Assembly (NCBI GenBank): GCA_024734555.1 | Contig: JANPWX010000168.1 | Coordinates: forward strand, 613,258 to 677,257 | Source of the DNA: Trochalopteron elliotii | Taxonomy: Eukaryota > Chordata > Aves > Passeriformes > Leiothrichidae | Reading direction: 5' to 3' | DNA: 64,000 bases | Part shown: piece after piece, positions 1 to 13,189 of the stretch | Numbering within the stretch: position 1 is the stretch's first letter | Layout of the letters: each line of letters begins with the position of its first letter | Made by a program: the position numbers and the translations under genes | Notes under the pieces: generated by a model | Database searches by the model: none | What the model was told of the DNA's origin: nothing | Seen by the model: only the letters and a program-made list of their open reading frames with translations

Positions 1-2763
1 TTCCCAGTGCAGCAGAATGGTAGGACATTCTGAAGAGTACAGGTTGCCTTTCAGGAGTTAAAAAATTATGATGCTCCTTTTAAGAGTGTCCATATGCTTT
101 CAAATCCGGTTCAAAAGCCTATTATAAATTTTGAGCATGGTGAGAACTGCTGCAATGATCTAATTTTTACAGTTTTCTTTTAGGATTGGCGTTTCCCCAA
201 TTTGCCTGATAGCTGGCATTCTGACATATATATGTGCTCAAGTGCTTTCAAATCCAATTAATGCACAGAGTGCAAAATGTAACTCCTGTACCTTTCAGTA
301 ATTGTGGGAGTTACTCACGGCATCAAATGAACAGAAAACAAGACAAGTGTGAGGAGATACTGTGGGGTTTTTTGATGTCTTTATAGAGCATTCAGCATAT
401 TTCTCTCTGAAACTTTCAGGAATGATGGTAAAGGATGCAGTACAAATAGATAGAATCAAAAATAATATTTTTAGTAATGTGAAAGAATTTAATTTAAATT
501 TTAAAATTCTTTACCTAAACCACACTGCTAATTACATGAGAAGGAAACAGGAAGAGGATGGTCTTAATGTCCCTCTGGAGGAGGAGGCTATCTCTCTCCA
601 CTAGAGAGAAAATCCAAAGATTTGCCTCTTTAGGGGAACCTCAGCCCTTTGGAACCCCTTGCAAGGCTGCCATGATGTATATATACATGTATACAAGACA
701 TTGGCAGCCATTAAATCCATTACTACCTCTGCTGATTATTTTACATTGCAACTGCTTGTTGCTGTTTTCTATTTATATTCTGCTCATTTCACAGGAGTGC
801 AAGGTTATACACAGAGTATTCAGCATCTCTGCAAGTCTGTTCTTTGTGGAGATACCAGGCATAGCATTTGATGTTAATCAGAAATGTGCAGATATGAGTT
901 TTTCTGGGGTCTCCTGAGTCGGGAGAAAGACTTCAGTGGAGTTCTATGCATTTTGGATCAGTCTGATGGTTCTGAAATTTCACCCTAAACAATAGTGGTC
1001 AGCTATTTCATTCTTTGTGAACATCAAAATTTAAGGAAATTGAGAGTTTTAAAAAGAGGACACAGTGTAACAATATATATGAAATGTATTAACTGTAATT
1101 TTTTATAGTTGTTTGCTATTATATGAATGTAATTTATTGTGCCTGCAGCAACCTGAGGACATGCTGGAAAATTAGATGATTCATTTCAAGTGTTTTATCC
1201 TAGTGAGCAAAATTTTAATCAGTCAGTTTTCAAATCCCAGCTCTGTTATTGGCACAGTCTGTAAACTTGGCAAGGTCAGTGAAGGACTCCATTGTAGACA
1301 GAATATAGCATCTCAACTAAATCATTACTGCATATGTTTTATTTTATCTGCATTAAGAGATTTTTAAAGAAATAGAGCTCTAGAAAGCTGCTCCTTGGAG
1401 GACCTATGACAAAGGTAATCTAACAACATAAATTATGATGAGTATAAGATTTATCTTGAGCTATGGTTGCTATTTCCTATGCAAATATTTTTACAGCCTC
1501 ATCTTAAAAACACCAAACCTGTAACCTAGTAAAAATTTCATAACACATGGACCACTGTCCTGACACTCTCACAAGTTTGTGGCTGCATTGTTCATGGAGC
1601 ATTATGAATTTTACCATGCAGTGACCAGGACCGGTGTTATCAGTTTGCTCTACCTCAAATCTTGCTGTTAGCTTTCATCAGAAACATTCTGCTTCTAATT
1701 ATGGGGTGCTAAATCAGAAATGTAAAGCTGTCCAGTAACCAATAATCAGCTGACTGTGTCCAAATGCAAGTTAATGACACAGTAGGAAAAAAATCTAATT
1801 GTCTTAATTGTTAGGTGGTAGAAATAAGAAGCATGATTATGAAATAAAATTTTCAGAAGTATCCAGTGTCCTAATTTTAAAGGGCATAAAGCAGCCTAAT
1901 GTCAATTGAAAGCAAAAAGAATTACGTTCAAATACTCATTGCTGGATTTGAAAAATGTGACATAGACCCCCCAAAATTGTTAAAAAGCTCTAGCCATGGG
2001 TGACCATGAAAACTGCAAGCTCCTCAGGGTGATAGAATGATACAGCCCAACATTATACTGGGAGTGGAATCTTGAAACACATGGCATTTTTTGAGGTAGG
2101 GGTTCAAAATCTTTAGAAAGGAAATATAATTTTTTCTGGTTATCAGAAATCAGAATGCATTTCAAATACCTGCCACATTAACAAACAGAAACAGACTAAG
2201 ACAAAACAGTGAATATTATTAATAAATCATAGAATAAGAGAGTAGAACCCATAAAACAAAAAATGTTTTAAAGAAATAACATTTTGCAAAGACTCAGAAA
2301 TGTTATTGGAGCGTTAAATTAAATAAATGTGTAAGCAAGTTGTTACAGACTGAGTGAGAAAGGCACAAGTAAGTTAATTCTAAGCAGGAGGGGATATCTA
2401 ATTTCATATATTGTAATATATACCTCTATTAGATATATAAATATGTGTACATAAATGTATGTATAAATAGATACATGTTTTATATATATATATATAGACA
2501 CACACAAACATGTATATGAATACGTGGCTATTATAACCACAAAACTTAAATGAGTTAAAAAAATAAATTTCTTAAGTCACAGATCCATCCTGCAGATCTT
2601 TCCAAATAGAAGTTTGCATTAAGGCAGATAAGTCTATTGGTAAATTGAAACATCTACAGCTTTGAATATTGTCTCATCGTATATTGCTTTTCTATTATCT
2701 CATTTGCAAAAGTTTAAGTGACACTGCTCTCAAGCCCCCCATTTGCTTTTGTCTTGCATTATT
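1..2763. other. AT-rich non-coding stretch, no gene recognised
   Basis: I see no recognisable gene, RNA or transposon here. Open frames are at most about 120 codons, overlap in different frames and show no domain. The sequence around 1535-1790 is less simple and could be conserved non-coding DNA, but that cannot be judged from one genome. AT-rich low-complexity sequence lies at about 2400-2525 and contains the (TA)8 run. Confidence 0.6.
2481..2496. repeat. (TA)8 microsatellite
   Basis: Eight uninterrupted TA units lie within a longer AT-rich tract that also has a short CA run just downstream. Length polymorphism is likely. No function is implied. Confidence 0.9.
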
Positions 2764-2844
2764 GATGTGGCACTTAGGGATTTGGTTTAGTGGTGAATAT
2801 GGTGGGACTTGGTCAATGGTTGGGTTTGGTGATCGGAAGGATCT
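2764..2844 (+). mobile_element. CR1 LINE 3'-tail fragment abutting the next CR1
   Basis: The text 'gtggcacttagggatttggt' followed by 'ttagtggtg', 'ggacttgg', 'aatggttggg' and 'gatc...gatctt' matches the non-coding 3' end of avian CR1 elements as I remember it. In CR1 this part sits just before the terminal short repeat. Here it stops short of that repeat and runs straight into a second CR1 piece that begins further upstream in the consensus. Either a later CR1 landed in this one or two copies were joined by deletion. The assignment is by eye, and the left edge is uncertain by some tens of bases. Confidence 0.7.
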
Positions 2845-3641
2845 TGACAGGTTGGATGGATGGGCGGAGACGAACTGTCTGAAACTCAAATTCAGAGTCC
2901 TGCACCTGGGGAGGAATAACCCCATGCACCAGCACAGGCTGGGCATGGACATGCTGAGAAGCAGCTCTGGGAGAAGGACCTGGGAATCCTGGTGGACAAC
3001 AGGCTGCCCATGAGCCAGCAGTGAGCCCTTGTGCCCAAGAATACCAATGGTATCCTGGGGGACATTAGGAAGACCATTGCCAGCAGGCTGAAGGAGAGGA
3101 TCCTGCCCCTCTACTCAGCCCTAGTGAGGCACATCTGGAGTGCTGTGTCCAGTCCTGGGCTCCTCAGGACAGGAGAGACATGGAGCTCCTGGAGTGGGTC
3201 CAGCAGGTGACAAGATGATTAAACATCTAATAATCTCTCTTTTGAGAAGAGGCTGAGGGAGCTGTACCTGTTCAGCCTTGAGAGAAGATAAAAGAGGAGC
3301 CCTCATCAATGTCTGTCAGTGCCTGCAGGGAGGTGTCAAAAGAGGTTTCCAGGCTCTTCTCAGTGATGCTGAGCAATAGGACAAGAGGCAATGGCAGAAA
3401 TTGATGCACAGGTAGTTCCACCTGAACACAAGGAAGAACTTGTTTATTGTGCAGTGACCATACACTGGAACAGATTGTCTAGTGAGGGTGTGGAGTCTCC
3501 CCTGATGAAAATATTCCAGACCTGTCTGGACACAATCCTGTGCCATGTGCTCTGGGATGACCCTGCTTGAGCAGGGAGGTTGGACCAGATGTCTCACTGT
3601 GGTCCTCTCCAACCTGACCCATTCTGTCACTCTGTGATCTG
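2845..3641 (+). pseudogene. CR1 LINE fragment: decayed ORF2 (reverse transcriptase) C-terminal end plus 3' end
   Basis: CR1 is the dominant avian non-LTR retrotransposon; its ORF2 encodes an endonuclease and reverse transcriptase. This 5'-truncated copy keeps only the last part of ORF2. Translation at 2890-2945 gives 'RVLHLGRNNPMHQ', typical of the CR1 ORF2 C-terminal region. Further downstream, in other frames, are recognisable equivalents of 'ILPLYSALVR', of the 'ERLRELxLFSLE' segment, and of the final 'VxSPxxxIFQTCLDTIL'-like part near 3485-3540. These shift between frames with stops, so the copy is dead. It ends in 'cattctgtcactctgtgat', the CR1 3' terminal repeat, which sets orientation and the 3' edge. 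Several frameshifts point to an old insertion. Confidence 0.92.
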
Positions 3642-3662
3642 CCTGTCTTCTTTATTAAAAGT

Positions 3663-3687
3663 AAAAAAAAATATATATATATATATA
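3663..3687. repeat. A-run plus (AT)n microsatellite just after the CR1 3' end
   Basis: Eight A residues lead into an uninterrupted AT dinucleotide run. It sits about 20 bp beyond the end of the upstream CR1. Confidence 0.9.
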
Positions 3688-3701
3688 ACAGGTGTGCAAA
3701 C

Positions 3702-3743
3702 TGGAATCAATTCTTCTGGAATTGATTGGAATCAATTATTCTG
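3702..3743. repeat. Local 17-bp direct duplication with an inverted arm between copies
   Basis: 'tggaatcaattcttctg' at 3702-3718 recurs at 3727-3743 with one mismatch. The spacer completes a perfect inverted repeat, AATCAATTC (3705-3713) and GAATTGATT (3719-3727), with a 5-base loop. This looks like a replication-slippage or template-switch footprint beside the microsatellite. Confidence 0.85.
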
Positions 3744-5533
3744 ACAGATAATACTTGAATCTTTACAAAGGTGCAAATGGAGTAATGTTAAGGACACTAA
3801 CATTCCAGTGTAATCATGGATTTCAGTTTTCCCAGGAAAACAGAGGAGGTTAAGTGAATAGGTTTTTTATAGGACATTCAGGGCAGATATTCTGGAGGTA
3901 GAGTGACAACAGAGTTTTTGAAACATGCAGTTTTAGTTAGAATTCACTGTAAGGATTTTTGGAGTAATTTTTAGTAATGGTAGCTGCCTTGCTGAGAACC
4001 ATGTCTAAATAGTATTTACAGAGATTGGAATCAAAAATGTGTGCATTACGTATCTTATTCTGACTTTCTTGAGTGAATATATCTACTTTATTCAGCCTTT
4101 CATTAAGGTCTATGTTATTTCCCCCCAAATATGAAGTATTTTTTTGGGAGCTTTTGCCTTTTTTTTTTTTTTTACCTGTTAATTGTAAAATCCTAGATAA
4201 ATGCCCATGTCTGACTAATAGTGATGCTGCATTTCTTTGAAGGCTGTAATGATGCCACCCTACCAGCAAAACAGCAGCACACAGCATCATCATATACAGA
4301 TTGCCCATTTCTGGTCTATTTTTTACCTGTGTCTCTTGCCTTTCTCTAAAATCTCTACATTTTTAAAGAATTCTTCAAGAGTTGATATATGAAGTTGTAA
4401 GAGCTAAAAAAAATCACTGATCCATTTTAATAAATACTATATTGTCATGCATTTGCTAGCTAATTTATCCAGTGATTCATCAGCTTAGCTTTCAATATAC
4501 ATAATACCATTTAGATTTAGTAGATCATATATTTGATTCAAAAGATGTATTAGATTTGGTAGGTCCCGACTTCCATTCAACATAAGATGACTTTATCTGT
4601 CTCATGAGGATATATGTGATTTCCAAAAGCAATGTATCTGGTTTTCAAAAAATCCTGCAGTGGAAAGGGAAAAAAAAAAAACCCTAATTTATTGCAAGGA
4701 ACAAAACATTCGTTTTAGAAATCTGAATATAGAAGTGACCCACATTTATATTAGAATTTCACAGCAAAGCAATATACTCTGCCTGTCTCACATTTCCCAT
4801 ACTGAAAGGAGTATTTTGATCATGATAACTTCACTGCATGTATTGCTGAATTCTGAACTGAAAAGCACTTTGCTCTGTAGAATAGAAAAATCAATTTAGC
4901 ATAAGGTGATCTCATTACACTCTATTTATCCAAGATTACAACAATTTAGAAGAAGATTGAGAGTGAAAGTAATTGTTCTTTTATTAATCCAAGTAGCTTT
5001 TAAAAAGAAATCTACTGATTTGGAAGCTCTGCTTGACTTCTAACTTGAATCCCCCAGGAGTTATTCTGGGAGGTTCTGATTTCAGTGATGTGTTCTGGTG
5101 ATATCATAAGCAACAGTGGCCATATCTTGCTGAAGTTACAGAAACAGTTTAACATGATCTATTAATGCTTTTCAGTGTTAATTTGCCATAGAAATGGTAA
5201 TTTAAAAAAAAATTCTGCATATATATGCTCTCTTGCCAACTGGTGATTTAAAGGCTGAATCTTTAAGTAACCCTTTCACTTTTTAGGGATGTAGATTCTG
5301 ATTTTACTTTGAAAAATTAGTACAGTACAGATGCAGTGCAATCCCCTGTGCACCAAGGTTCCACTGCTGCCCCTTCTGGATGTTAAATCCCTGTCTCATA
5401 TCTCTTTACATGTGATATTTCCTGCCAAACACAAGAATAAAAATCAGCTGAAGAAATGCTTGTTTGGTTTCCAACTTGCAGGTACAAACTTTAGCTTACT
5501 GTGTCTCTGAACATTCAGTTAGATCTGATAATT

Positions 5534-5558
5534 TTTGATTCAACTCCAGTGAATCAAA
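5534..5558. repeat. Perfect 9-bp inverted repeat, 7-base loop
   Basis: TTTGATTCA at 5534-5542 pairs with TGAATCAAA at 5550-5558. A chance origin is quite possible in AT-rich DNA. No terminator role applies in a vertebrate genome. Confidence 0.7.
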
Positions 5559-8500
5559 TAATGCAGCTGCTGAAGCAGGGTCATGCAGTCTCTACAGGCT
5601 TTGCTCGTTTAACTTTTTTATGTTAAGAAAACCCCTCAAAGTGCCTCGTAGACTCTCATACAATACTCAACCATTTAGGTAAAGAATGGCGAAGAAAGCT
5701 GAAATTTTATGCAGTAATTTAATTAAACATTTTCTTACCTTGTGGGGAAGAATGGTGCCTTGAAAGTAACAGAGTTGCTGATTTATGAGTATAAAAAAAA
5801 AAAAAAAATGCAGGGATCTCTGTACTGTTTCAAATCCATGGCTTCTCTGTCCTAAATGCCAACATCTCCTTGGACTGGGACCTGTCCCTGCATTCTGTCT
5901 CTTTGCAGGCATGGCTCTGTCTAGCTGTACCCCATCCTGAATGTGCAAAACCTTTTAGGAATCAGAACTTGCATTTTTAATGACGTCAGGTGCTCTAGCT
6001 ACTTTGGTCTTTTTCATGCATTTTGATGTTGTCAAAGGGAAAATTTATGGCAAACTAAGCCATAGTATGACACCAGCAGAGTGAGGTGCATACTTGGTGG
6101 TTTAATAAGTGAGATGTAAAATAAATGGAGAAGACTTACAAAGACTGGTAAAATGGAGTATTAGTGTAGAGGTACTGTTCTGTTTATTTGGAGATCTCAG
6201 ACTGAAAAATGCTCTGCTGCCTTGCGAAGAGATGTACAATTTTTTACATGAGGCATCAGAGATAGGTAAGATAAGGGTGTATAAGGCCATGTCCCTGTTT
6301 TGTAAGGCTGTGCAGAAAATCAGTGACCATGACTAATAGAGTGCTTGTGCTTTTTCATGTTTTTTTGCTGTCAAAGTAGTGCTTTGGTCATATTTTGGAT
6401 AATGAACATTCCATTGGAGATAGTCAGCTGGACTATCAGTGAGTGGGGCCAGCCCTCATGTATAGCACAGAACCTGCAAAGAGGTTCTGAGGAAAGAAAT
6501 CTTACCGTATTTAAATTAATTCTTAGGTCTTCAGATTTAAATGGCATTTGGCTTTGAGATGTTGAGTTGGAAGCTGTTCATAAGTTAAATTGTTTCTGAG
6601 TAATTCAAAATTAAAAGTTCACCACAGTTAAAGCTGTAACAGACGAGCAAGAAAACATTTTTAATTGTTTCTCTCTTTCTTTTCCAGAACTAATTGGAGA
6701 ACTTTGTGTCTAGTATTTCAGTATCCTACTCTCCCAGTAAAGAGAGGTACTACTGCTGATGTCTTAATCCTCTTTTATTGTAGTTATTAAGAGATTTTGG
6801 GGTGGGGTTTTTTTTGTTCGTTTGGTTGGGTTTTTAGTGTGTGTTTGTTTGTTTTTGTTACAAGGTGTGGGGAAAAATGAAGGATTGAGCTACATTTTTA
6901 GAAGACACAAGTTCATGATTCTTGAAAGCATCCCTCAGAACTATGTCTTTAGATAGTTTTGGGCTAGAGGATCTGCTAAGCAAACAATGCAGATTTAGCC
7001 AGAATGAATCTACAGCTATTGTGGCTTCATAGAGACATTTTGATCCCCAGAAAATTGATAACAAAAGTAAATGCAATTTTCCACATTGGTAGGGTAACAT
7101 GAATGGTCTTTCTTTAGAATGGCTGCTAAAGGCATGTGATTGGCCAAAACCAGATAAATTTCCTTACACATAGTTTGAGAATTAGATTTAAGATGCCTTC
7201 TTGTCCCTGACAGTTTATGATTAATAATTTCTACTTCCTTTAGCAACATGCTTAGTAAGTCTTCAGTTTGGAGATTAGAAGTAGTTAAATGGCTCATTGT
7301 AGGGGATTCCTCTCTTAGTATGATATGTTATCACACTAATCAGTTATGGTACTGTTCTCGGAGTTGTGGAAATTGCTTTAAATATTTGTTGAACTGATCT
7401 GTAAATCTCAAATTCTCACTTCCTAGAACTTCAATTTGTTAGAATATTTAGATAGACAGAAGTGTTGACTTCAAAAATGGTGCAAAAATGCAGTATCTTG
7501 GTATTGGGGTTTTGAAAGGAAGATTATTCTGCACCTCAGAATATTGAAAGAACCAGCGTCAGAAAGTTTTGAGTGTGAATGTGGTTTCAGAACAATTTAA
7601 ATTTAGCTTTTATGTGTTACATCTTGAATTAGGTGTTTTTTCTTGAAGACCTTCTTTGCATATCCCTATGGCATACATAACAAACATCTATGTCAAATAG
7701 AAACAACTGTAGACATCTGTCAGTAGTGATGATTTTTACCATCTCTTAGGAAAGCTACAGAAGTTCTGTTTTAAAAGGTTAAACTTCAGATGCTCAGAGC
7801 TGCTACTAAAATCTCTCTTAGATTTTTTTTTCTTTCAGAGTACCTTTGCTTCTCCTTTTCCTCCATTTGTCAGCCACATCTATTGTATTTCATATTGTAT
7901 TTCTTTCATGCTGGAGATTTCCTAGTTATGTGTCTTGTTTCTAACATCCTTCCATCTCAGATGTGTCTGTGATGTGGTACCTATTCTGTACTGATGTTTT
8001 CCTGCAGTACTGTTTTTATCCTGTATTTTCTTTTCCATGGATACGTTTATCTTTAGACTGACATGATGCTTTTCTTTCTCCAGCAGCTTCAGATATTTGC
8101 AGCTGACCCTACAGTTTCCTCTTTTTTCCTTAGCCTTTAACATTTGCAGTTATAAGTCAAGCTGATATTTTTATTTCCCAAGTGACTGCTAGAGCTAATA
8201 CCATTGATCTGCAACTTTGCAGAAAGCAGCATTATTGTGATGTCATTGCTGTACTTTCCTGCAATAGCCACAGAGTGCTCTTCCCTCTGCTTCCCCATTA
8301 AAAACAAAAAACCAAACAAACCACCTTACCTCTCAAAACAAACCAAAAAGCTGGGTACAATTTTCTTGGAATAACTTTAAGAGAAACCTGACACCTCTTC
8401 ATTTTAAATATTAGTTGTTTAAATATACTAGATAAGCAAAGCTTTCTGAAAATGTTGCTTTTGTTGTAGAATTTCATTGTTGTTAACTTCCAAACATATT

Positions 8501-10322
8501 GTGAGCAGCAATAACTTTAACGACACCACGCCGAGGTTATTCCTTGCTATTTAATGACTGGTAGGAATACACTAGGGAGCACAGATAGAGTAAGTCTAAC
8601 CTGGGTTAAAATAATAGTTTGGAGGTGAGAACAGTGTGGTCAATTTACAAAGAATTGCAGGTTTATTTCTTGGAGACACCCCAGTAAAATAAGGCCCTGC
8701 TTACTGCATCTGCTCTAACAAAATTCTCCTTTGACTAAGCACTGCTCCTTTAATATTTTCATCTTCAAGAAACATGTCAGGGACTCCAGCATCATTTTGA
8801 TAAAGAAGTCATCTTTTCAATGATTGGAATTAAGAAGTTTCTCACAGAGTCTCCTGCTGCTTGAGCAGTCATTGCTTCTGTAACGAGAGGTTACCCTGCA
8901 GTGATGGTATCAAACTTTCCTGCTTCCCACGGTGCATTCAGAGGTCAGCTGCAATGAGAATACAGATGTCTGCTTGACAGAATAAAAGGGAAACTGCAAT
9001 CTTATAAATCACCACGAAAGAGGTAAAAACTGATGTCTTAAGAAAATGCCGTTTCTCTGTTTGTTCAGATAGGAGGATAAGTGAACAGGTTATATTTCTG
9101 AACATCCTTGGGAAAGGGGGTGGCAAGGGGTCTGCAGAATACAGTCACAGAAAGTAGTACTGGTTTTGGCTGGAATTAACAGAATGTGAAGTTTGAAGGG
9201 GAACTTTCTTTAAGCATCCACATTTTTAAAACATTATTTTCACCTGTGCTGTAATTCTGAGATGATTATAGATAAAAATAATCTATGGAACTTTGAATTC
9301 AGGGCCACTGATATTGACCAAAGCCTTATTTTCAAATGTGGTTAAGTCCATATTCAGGAAGAAAATGGTTGTGCCATACATCTAAATAATTTGATAATTT
9401 TAATCTTGGCTCCTTTGCTTTCCTCTATTTGCTTCCTACCAGCTATTTATCATGGAACCTGCTGTCACAAAAAATATTGCATTTTATATTTTACATAATT
9501 ATAGATTCTTTCTTTGTATATATTTTCTTTCCCTGCAGAAATTATCTACATTGTTATTATTATTTATTGCTATAAATATTACCATGTATCTGACAAAATA
9601 AAATCAGCATAATGTAAAGTAAATTACTACAGATTAATATTTCATACTGTTCTTTGTAACAGAGAATGTTTTAAAAATACAAAAAGAATATATTTGGAAA
9701 CATCACACAAAATACTTCAGGCAAATAATAAACAATATTTAAACCCCTAAAAATGAAGCTGATGCTGAAACTCAAACAAATTAAAAGTATTTCTAGGTGA
9801 TTAGTCACTCTGTGTACAGCATTTGAAAGGAAATACTCTATCCTTGGTTAATTATGAGTGTCCTTAGATGCAGTCTGAAGAAATATGAAAACATATAGAT
9901 GTTCATTTTAATTTTTGATGCCCCTCTTACCCTTCTGAGTCTTCCTTCTCTCATTCTTCTTATAAAATGTATTTTCAAGGAAGCTGGGTTACATTGCTTG
10001 AAGACATTATTTTCAAATGTATTTTCAAGACAAAAATCAAATCTTGATTTAAAATTTCCAGATTATGGAAACTCTAACACATGAGTTTTATCTTGCAACA
10101 GGTACCTTCAGTGTAAACAAGTGTACTTCATTTTAATTCCACATTTTGGGTTTTGCTGTGATAGAAAACCAGTTACTATATGAAATCTTCTCCCATAGGC
10201 TCACACAGACTGTGGTTTGTTGCACAAAACTTCCCCTGATATTACAGAAGATTTTCTCTTTTCTTGTAAGTAAGGAAATGAGAAGTTGATAGTAGGCACA
10301 CTAGGGTTATAGGGTCTTTTTC

Positions 10323-10342
10323 TTTTTTTTTTTTTTTTTTTT
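10323..10342. repeat. Poly(T) run of 20
   Basis: An uninterrupted T run with a T-rich lead-in. On the minus strand it would be poly(A), but no AATAAA lies just before it on that strand, so a retroposed-mRNA origin is not supported. Confidence 0.9.
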
Positions 10343-12287
10343 GGGAATAATACAGTAAGTGTTGCTGTTTTGCAAGCAAACAAGCAATTCAATTTTTATT
10401 GAAAATTGGTATTGGCTATATTTGGTAAGATGGTTCTAAAGGAATCATCCTTTCAGCTTTCTCTGTATTCTGTATTTCCAATATTGTGGTTTAAAAAACA
10501 AACAGACCCAAACCCCACATCTTCATCCTCTTATCCCCCCATTTAAGGTCTCCATATATAGTTTCATCCTCTATTCAGATCTGATTTTATCTTAATCCTT
10601 CTTTGTCTGGCTGCTCCACATCGCTTTGTCCCTCCTTTATGGAGGAGTGGTGAAAGAATATATATTCTTCATATTGTTTTCAGGTGGTGATCAAACTTGG
10701 ATCTTTCCTGTCTGGTCTGAACATGGCTGGTGACAAGGCAACATTTTCTCCCCAGCTCCAGCATTGGCTGTTTTCCTGATTTCTTGGAAATTACTGCTTC
10801 CAATCTCTCATTCTAAGAGCAATGATGTCCCTCAAAATATTCATAATATTGATATTCACAGGAAGCAAAGGAAAGCACCTTCTACAGGTACAGAATCAAG
10901 CTATTTATGAGTTTACGTTGCCATCTATCAGTATGAATTCTGTATACATAACATGAACAAGTTCCTCTAAATTAAGCTAAGACTTTTATATTATCTCCTT
11001 CCATACATTCTGCTGGTTTACTCTGAGCTTCTTTTAGCATGAACAAGTATTTTCTAGCATTCCCTTGATTAAACTAAGCATATTGATCTTATCTGGCTTT
11101 AAGGCGGATTTTTCAGGTGGCAAAATATGCTTTAATTGACTTTTAAATATTTTTACTTTCTTCATATGTCTTTAAAAATTCAAACCCCAGACTAAACACA
11201 GTGTTCCAACACTGATGACACAAGTTTTTGACATTGGAAATAATGAAAATAATCTGCTTCTTTTTGAATATCCCTTTACTTTCCTAAGGATCAAATTAGT
11301 TCATTTAGCCATAGCATTGCACTGGGAGTTGACAGAAAGTTCCTTACCCCCCTACAGTTTCAGAATCAATTTTTTTCAGTGTTTCATCCTATAAATATGA
11401 GCTCCATTCCCTGTGCCTAGATTTATGCCTTTGCATTTGTCCTTATTATAATTTATCTTGCTCAAATGAAGTCACCTAGCCAGTTAACACAGGTTGTTCC
11501 ACAGAACATTTGCCTTATTACTTGCCACTCCACCAATTTTAGCATGCTCTTCCAGTTTTACCAGCAATCACTTTGTATTTTCTTCCAGATCACTGAAGGT
11601 TAGATTAAGGTTTAAGGTGCTGGCTAGTCCATATTCAAAATGCTGGTTAATAAAAGAAGCATTCCTACAGACTCCTATACAGCTGAAAAGGAATGGAGAA
11701 TACTATTTTTAACCACTATAGATAATAACAAATTTATCATTTTAAAAATGTACAATTAAAAAAAATTAAATTATAATTTAAAAGTAAACCTTAATTATTT
11801 AAATACTATTTCTGCCCATTGTGTTTAACACAATTAATATTTTTTTAATATGTGTTTAATACTCCTCACTCTGAGAAATCAGCAAGAACTTGGTAGTTCA
11901 GAATGTGGAAATAAGCCAAATGCTTTACAGTAATGTAAGTACAGTGTATTAACCAATTTTCTTCTCTCAAGCTTGCAGCCAGAGCGCTCAAGGTACAATC
12001 CTCCATTTCCATAAAATCAATTAAACTTTTGGGGAAGATAAGAAAGCCGCATTTCACAATTCTTTTTTCTAATAGTAGGATATAAGCCGAAAGAGCGTTA
12101 TTTAAATTTTAAAGCAGCAGTTTATTCTAAGCTTGCAGAAGATTAGTGCATTATTATGTCCCTGCTGGACTGTGAGAAATGAAATTAGAAACTAGAAAAT
12201 GGCGTCAGGTGCTCTGGTTATGGGGGTGGTGGCATCTGGGTCTCCTTATTGGTTTGTTCCTAATGAAGATGTTCTCAAACAGAGTGA

Positions 12288-12335
12288 GCTGACCTAAGGC
12301 AGAGCTGGCCTAAGGCAGACCTGACCTAAGCCAGA
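12288..12335. repeat. Three tandem copies of a 16-bp unit
   Basis: The units gctgacctaaggcaga, gctggcctaaggcaga and cctgacctaagccaga lie head to tail at 12288, 12304 and 12320, followed by a partial gctgctgctg. The surrounding 12200-12540 is more GC-rich than its neighbours and could be part of an unrecognised repeat. It lies about 290 bp upstream of the LTR at 12626 but outside its target-site duplication. Confidence 0.88.
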
Positions 12336-12621
12336 GCTGCTGCTGTCCCTTGTCCCTCACACTGCCCAGAGCTCTGTGCTCTCTGCCAGTGCCCACCTGT
12401 GGAATGCAGGCCTGGGGAGTGAAACCAGCTCAAAGCTCTGAGGATGGTGATGATGGTGATGAGGCAGGAACCTGGACAGGTGAGCTGTGCAGTGGGAGTG
12501 TGAAAGTACGGTCTGAGCTGAGGAAGGTCAGCATCAAATGCAAATTTTATTTATCAGCCTGTACAATTTTTTTAGGCCGTTGTGACTCTCCATTTTGTAA
12601 ACTGAGTCACATAATTTTTCA

Positions 12622-12625
12622 GTTC
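12622..12625. repeat. Target-site duplication, left copy (GTTC)
   Basis: Identical to 13190-13193 on the other side of the LTR. With TG...CA termini between the copies it fixes the LTR boundaries. One extra matching A on the left makes a 5-bp reading possible if the ends are shifted by one base. Confidence 0.75.
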
Positions 12626-13189
12626 TGTTATAGATACATGTTATAAAGTTGGCTTTTTGCAAGGTGTGTGTTATATGAATAATAACATTGTATTAAGAAT
12701 GTAAAGTTTTTATTTCTGCTATTAGTAAAGAAAACTAGGCGTAGTAGTAGTAGTTGATATAGTATGCTTAAACTGTCTGTTTGGTCGGGATAACATCCAG
12801 TGAACATGTAAAGAAGACCCTGCTATTGATATACCAACTATCACCATCTCCCATCTGAAGAAAGTATGGACCAAGGCCCAACCTGGAGGTGATAATGAAG
12901 ACACAGCCAAGAAACATGCATGCTCTAAAAAGGCGGACCCGAGGAGGGACCATGCAAAACTGTTCCTGGAGTATGGAAAATAGTTTATGGAAAAATATGA
13001 ATGTTCAACAGACTGATGCAATAGAAAGAGTATTTAAAGAATGTCTCTGATGCAGAAAGATGTGGACTTGGCTGAATGCCAAGTCACCCGGCTGGCCGTA
13101 CCTTGCTTTTTTTCTCTCTCCTAATTGTCTTACTTTCTATTAAACTTATCTCTTAAAACCTACATAGAAAGTGAACCTCGTTTTTCACA
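12626..13189 (+). mobile_element. Solo endogenous retrovirus LTR, 564 bp, 4-bp target duplication
   Basis: The element begins TGTTATAG and ends TTTTTCACA, giving canonical TG...CA termini. It is flanked by the identical 4-mer GTTC at 12622-12625 and 13190-13193. In plus orientation it has a TATA-like 'gtatttaaag' near 13030 and an ATTAAA polyadenylation-like signal near 13139. A pyrimidine-rich stretch and a short U5 ending in CA follow. A 4-bp duplication is typical of class I (gamma-like) elements, though other groups cannot be excluded. No internal gag, pol or env region adjoins, so it is a solo LTR left by recombination between the two LTRs of a provirus. The exact family is not recognised. 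Confidence 0.82.

Larger units (their letters stand above)
3744..12287. other. AT-rich non-coding stretch, no gene recognised
   Basis: No recognisable coding exon, RNA gene or interspersed repeat is visible. Homopolymer runs occur at 4159-4173 (T), 5793-5808 (A) and 10323-10342 (T). A T/G-rich simple stretch lies at about 6795-6860. Open frames (for example 3937-4308 minus and 558-917 plus just upstream) are short, compositionally random and often without an ATG. Confidence 0.55.
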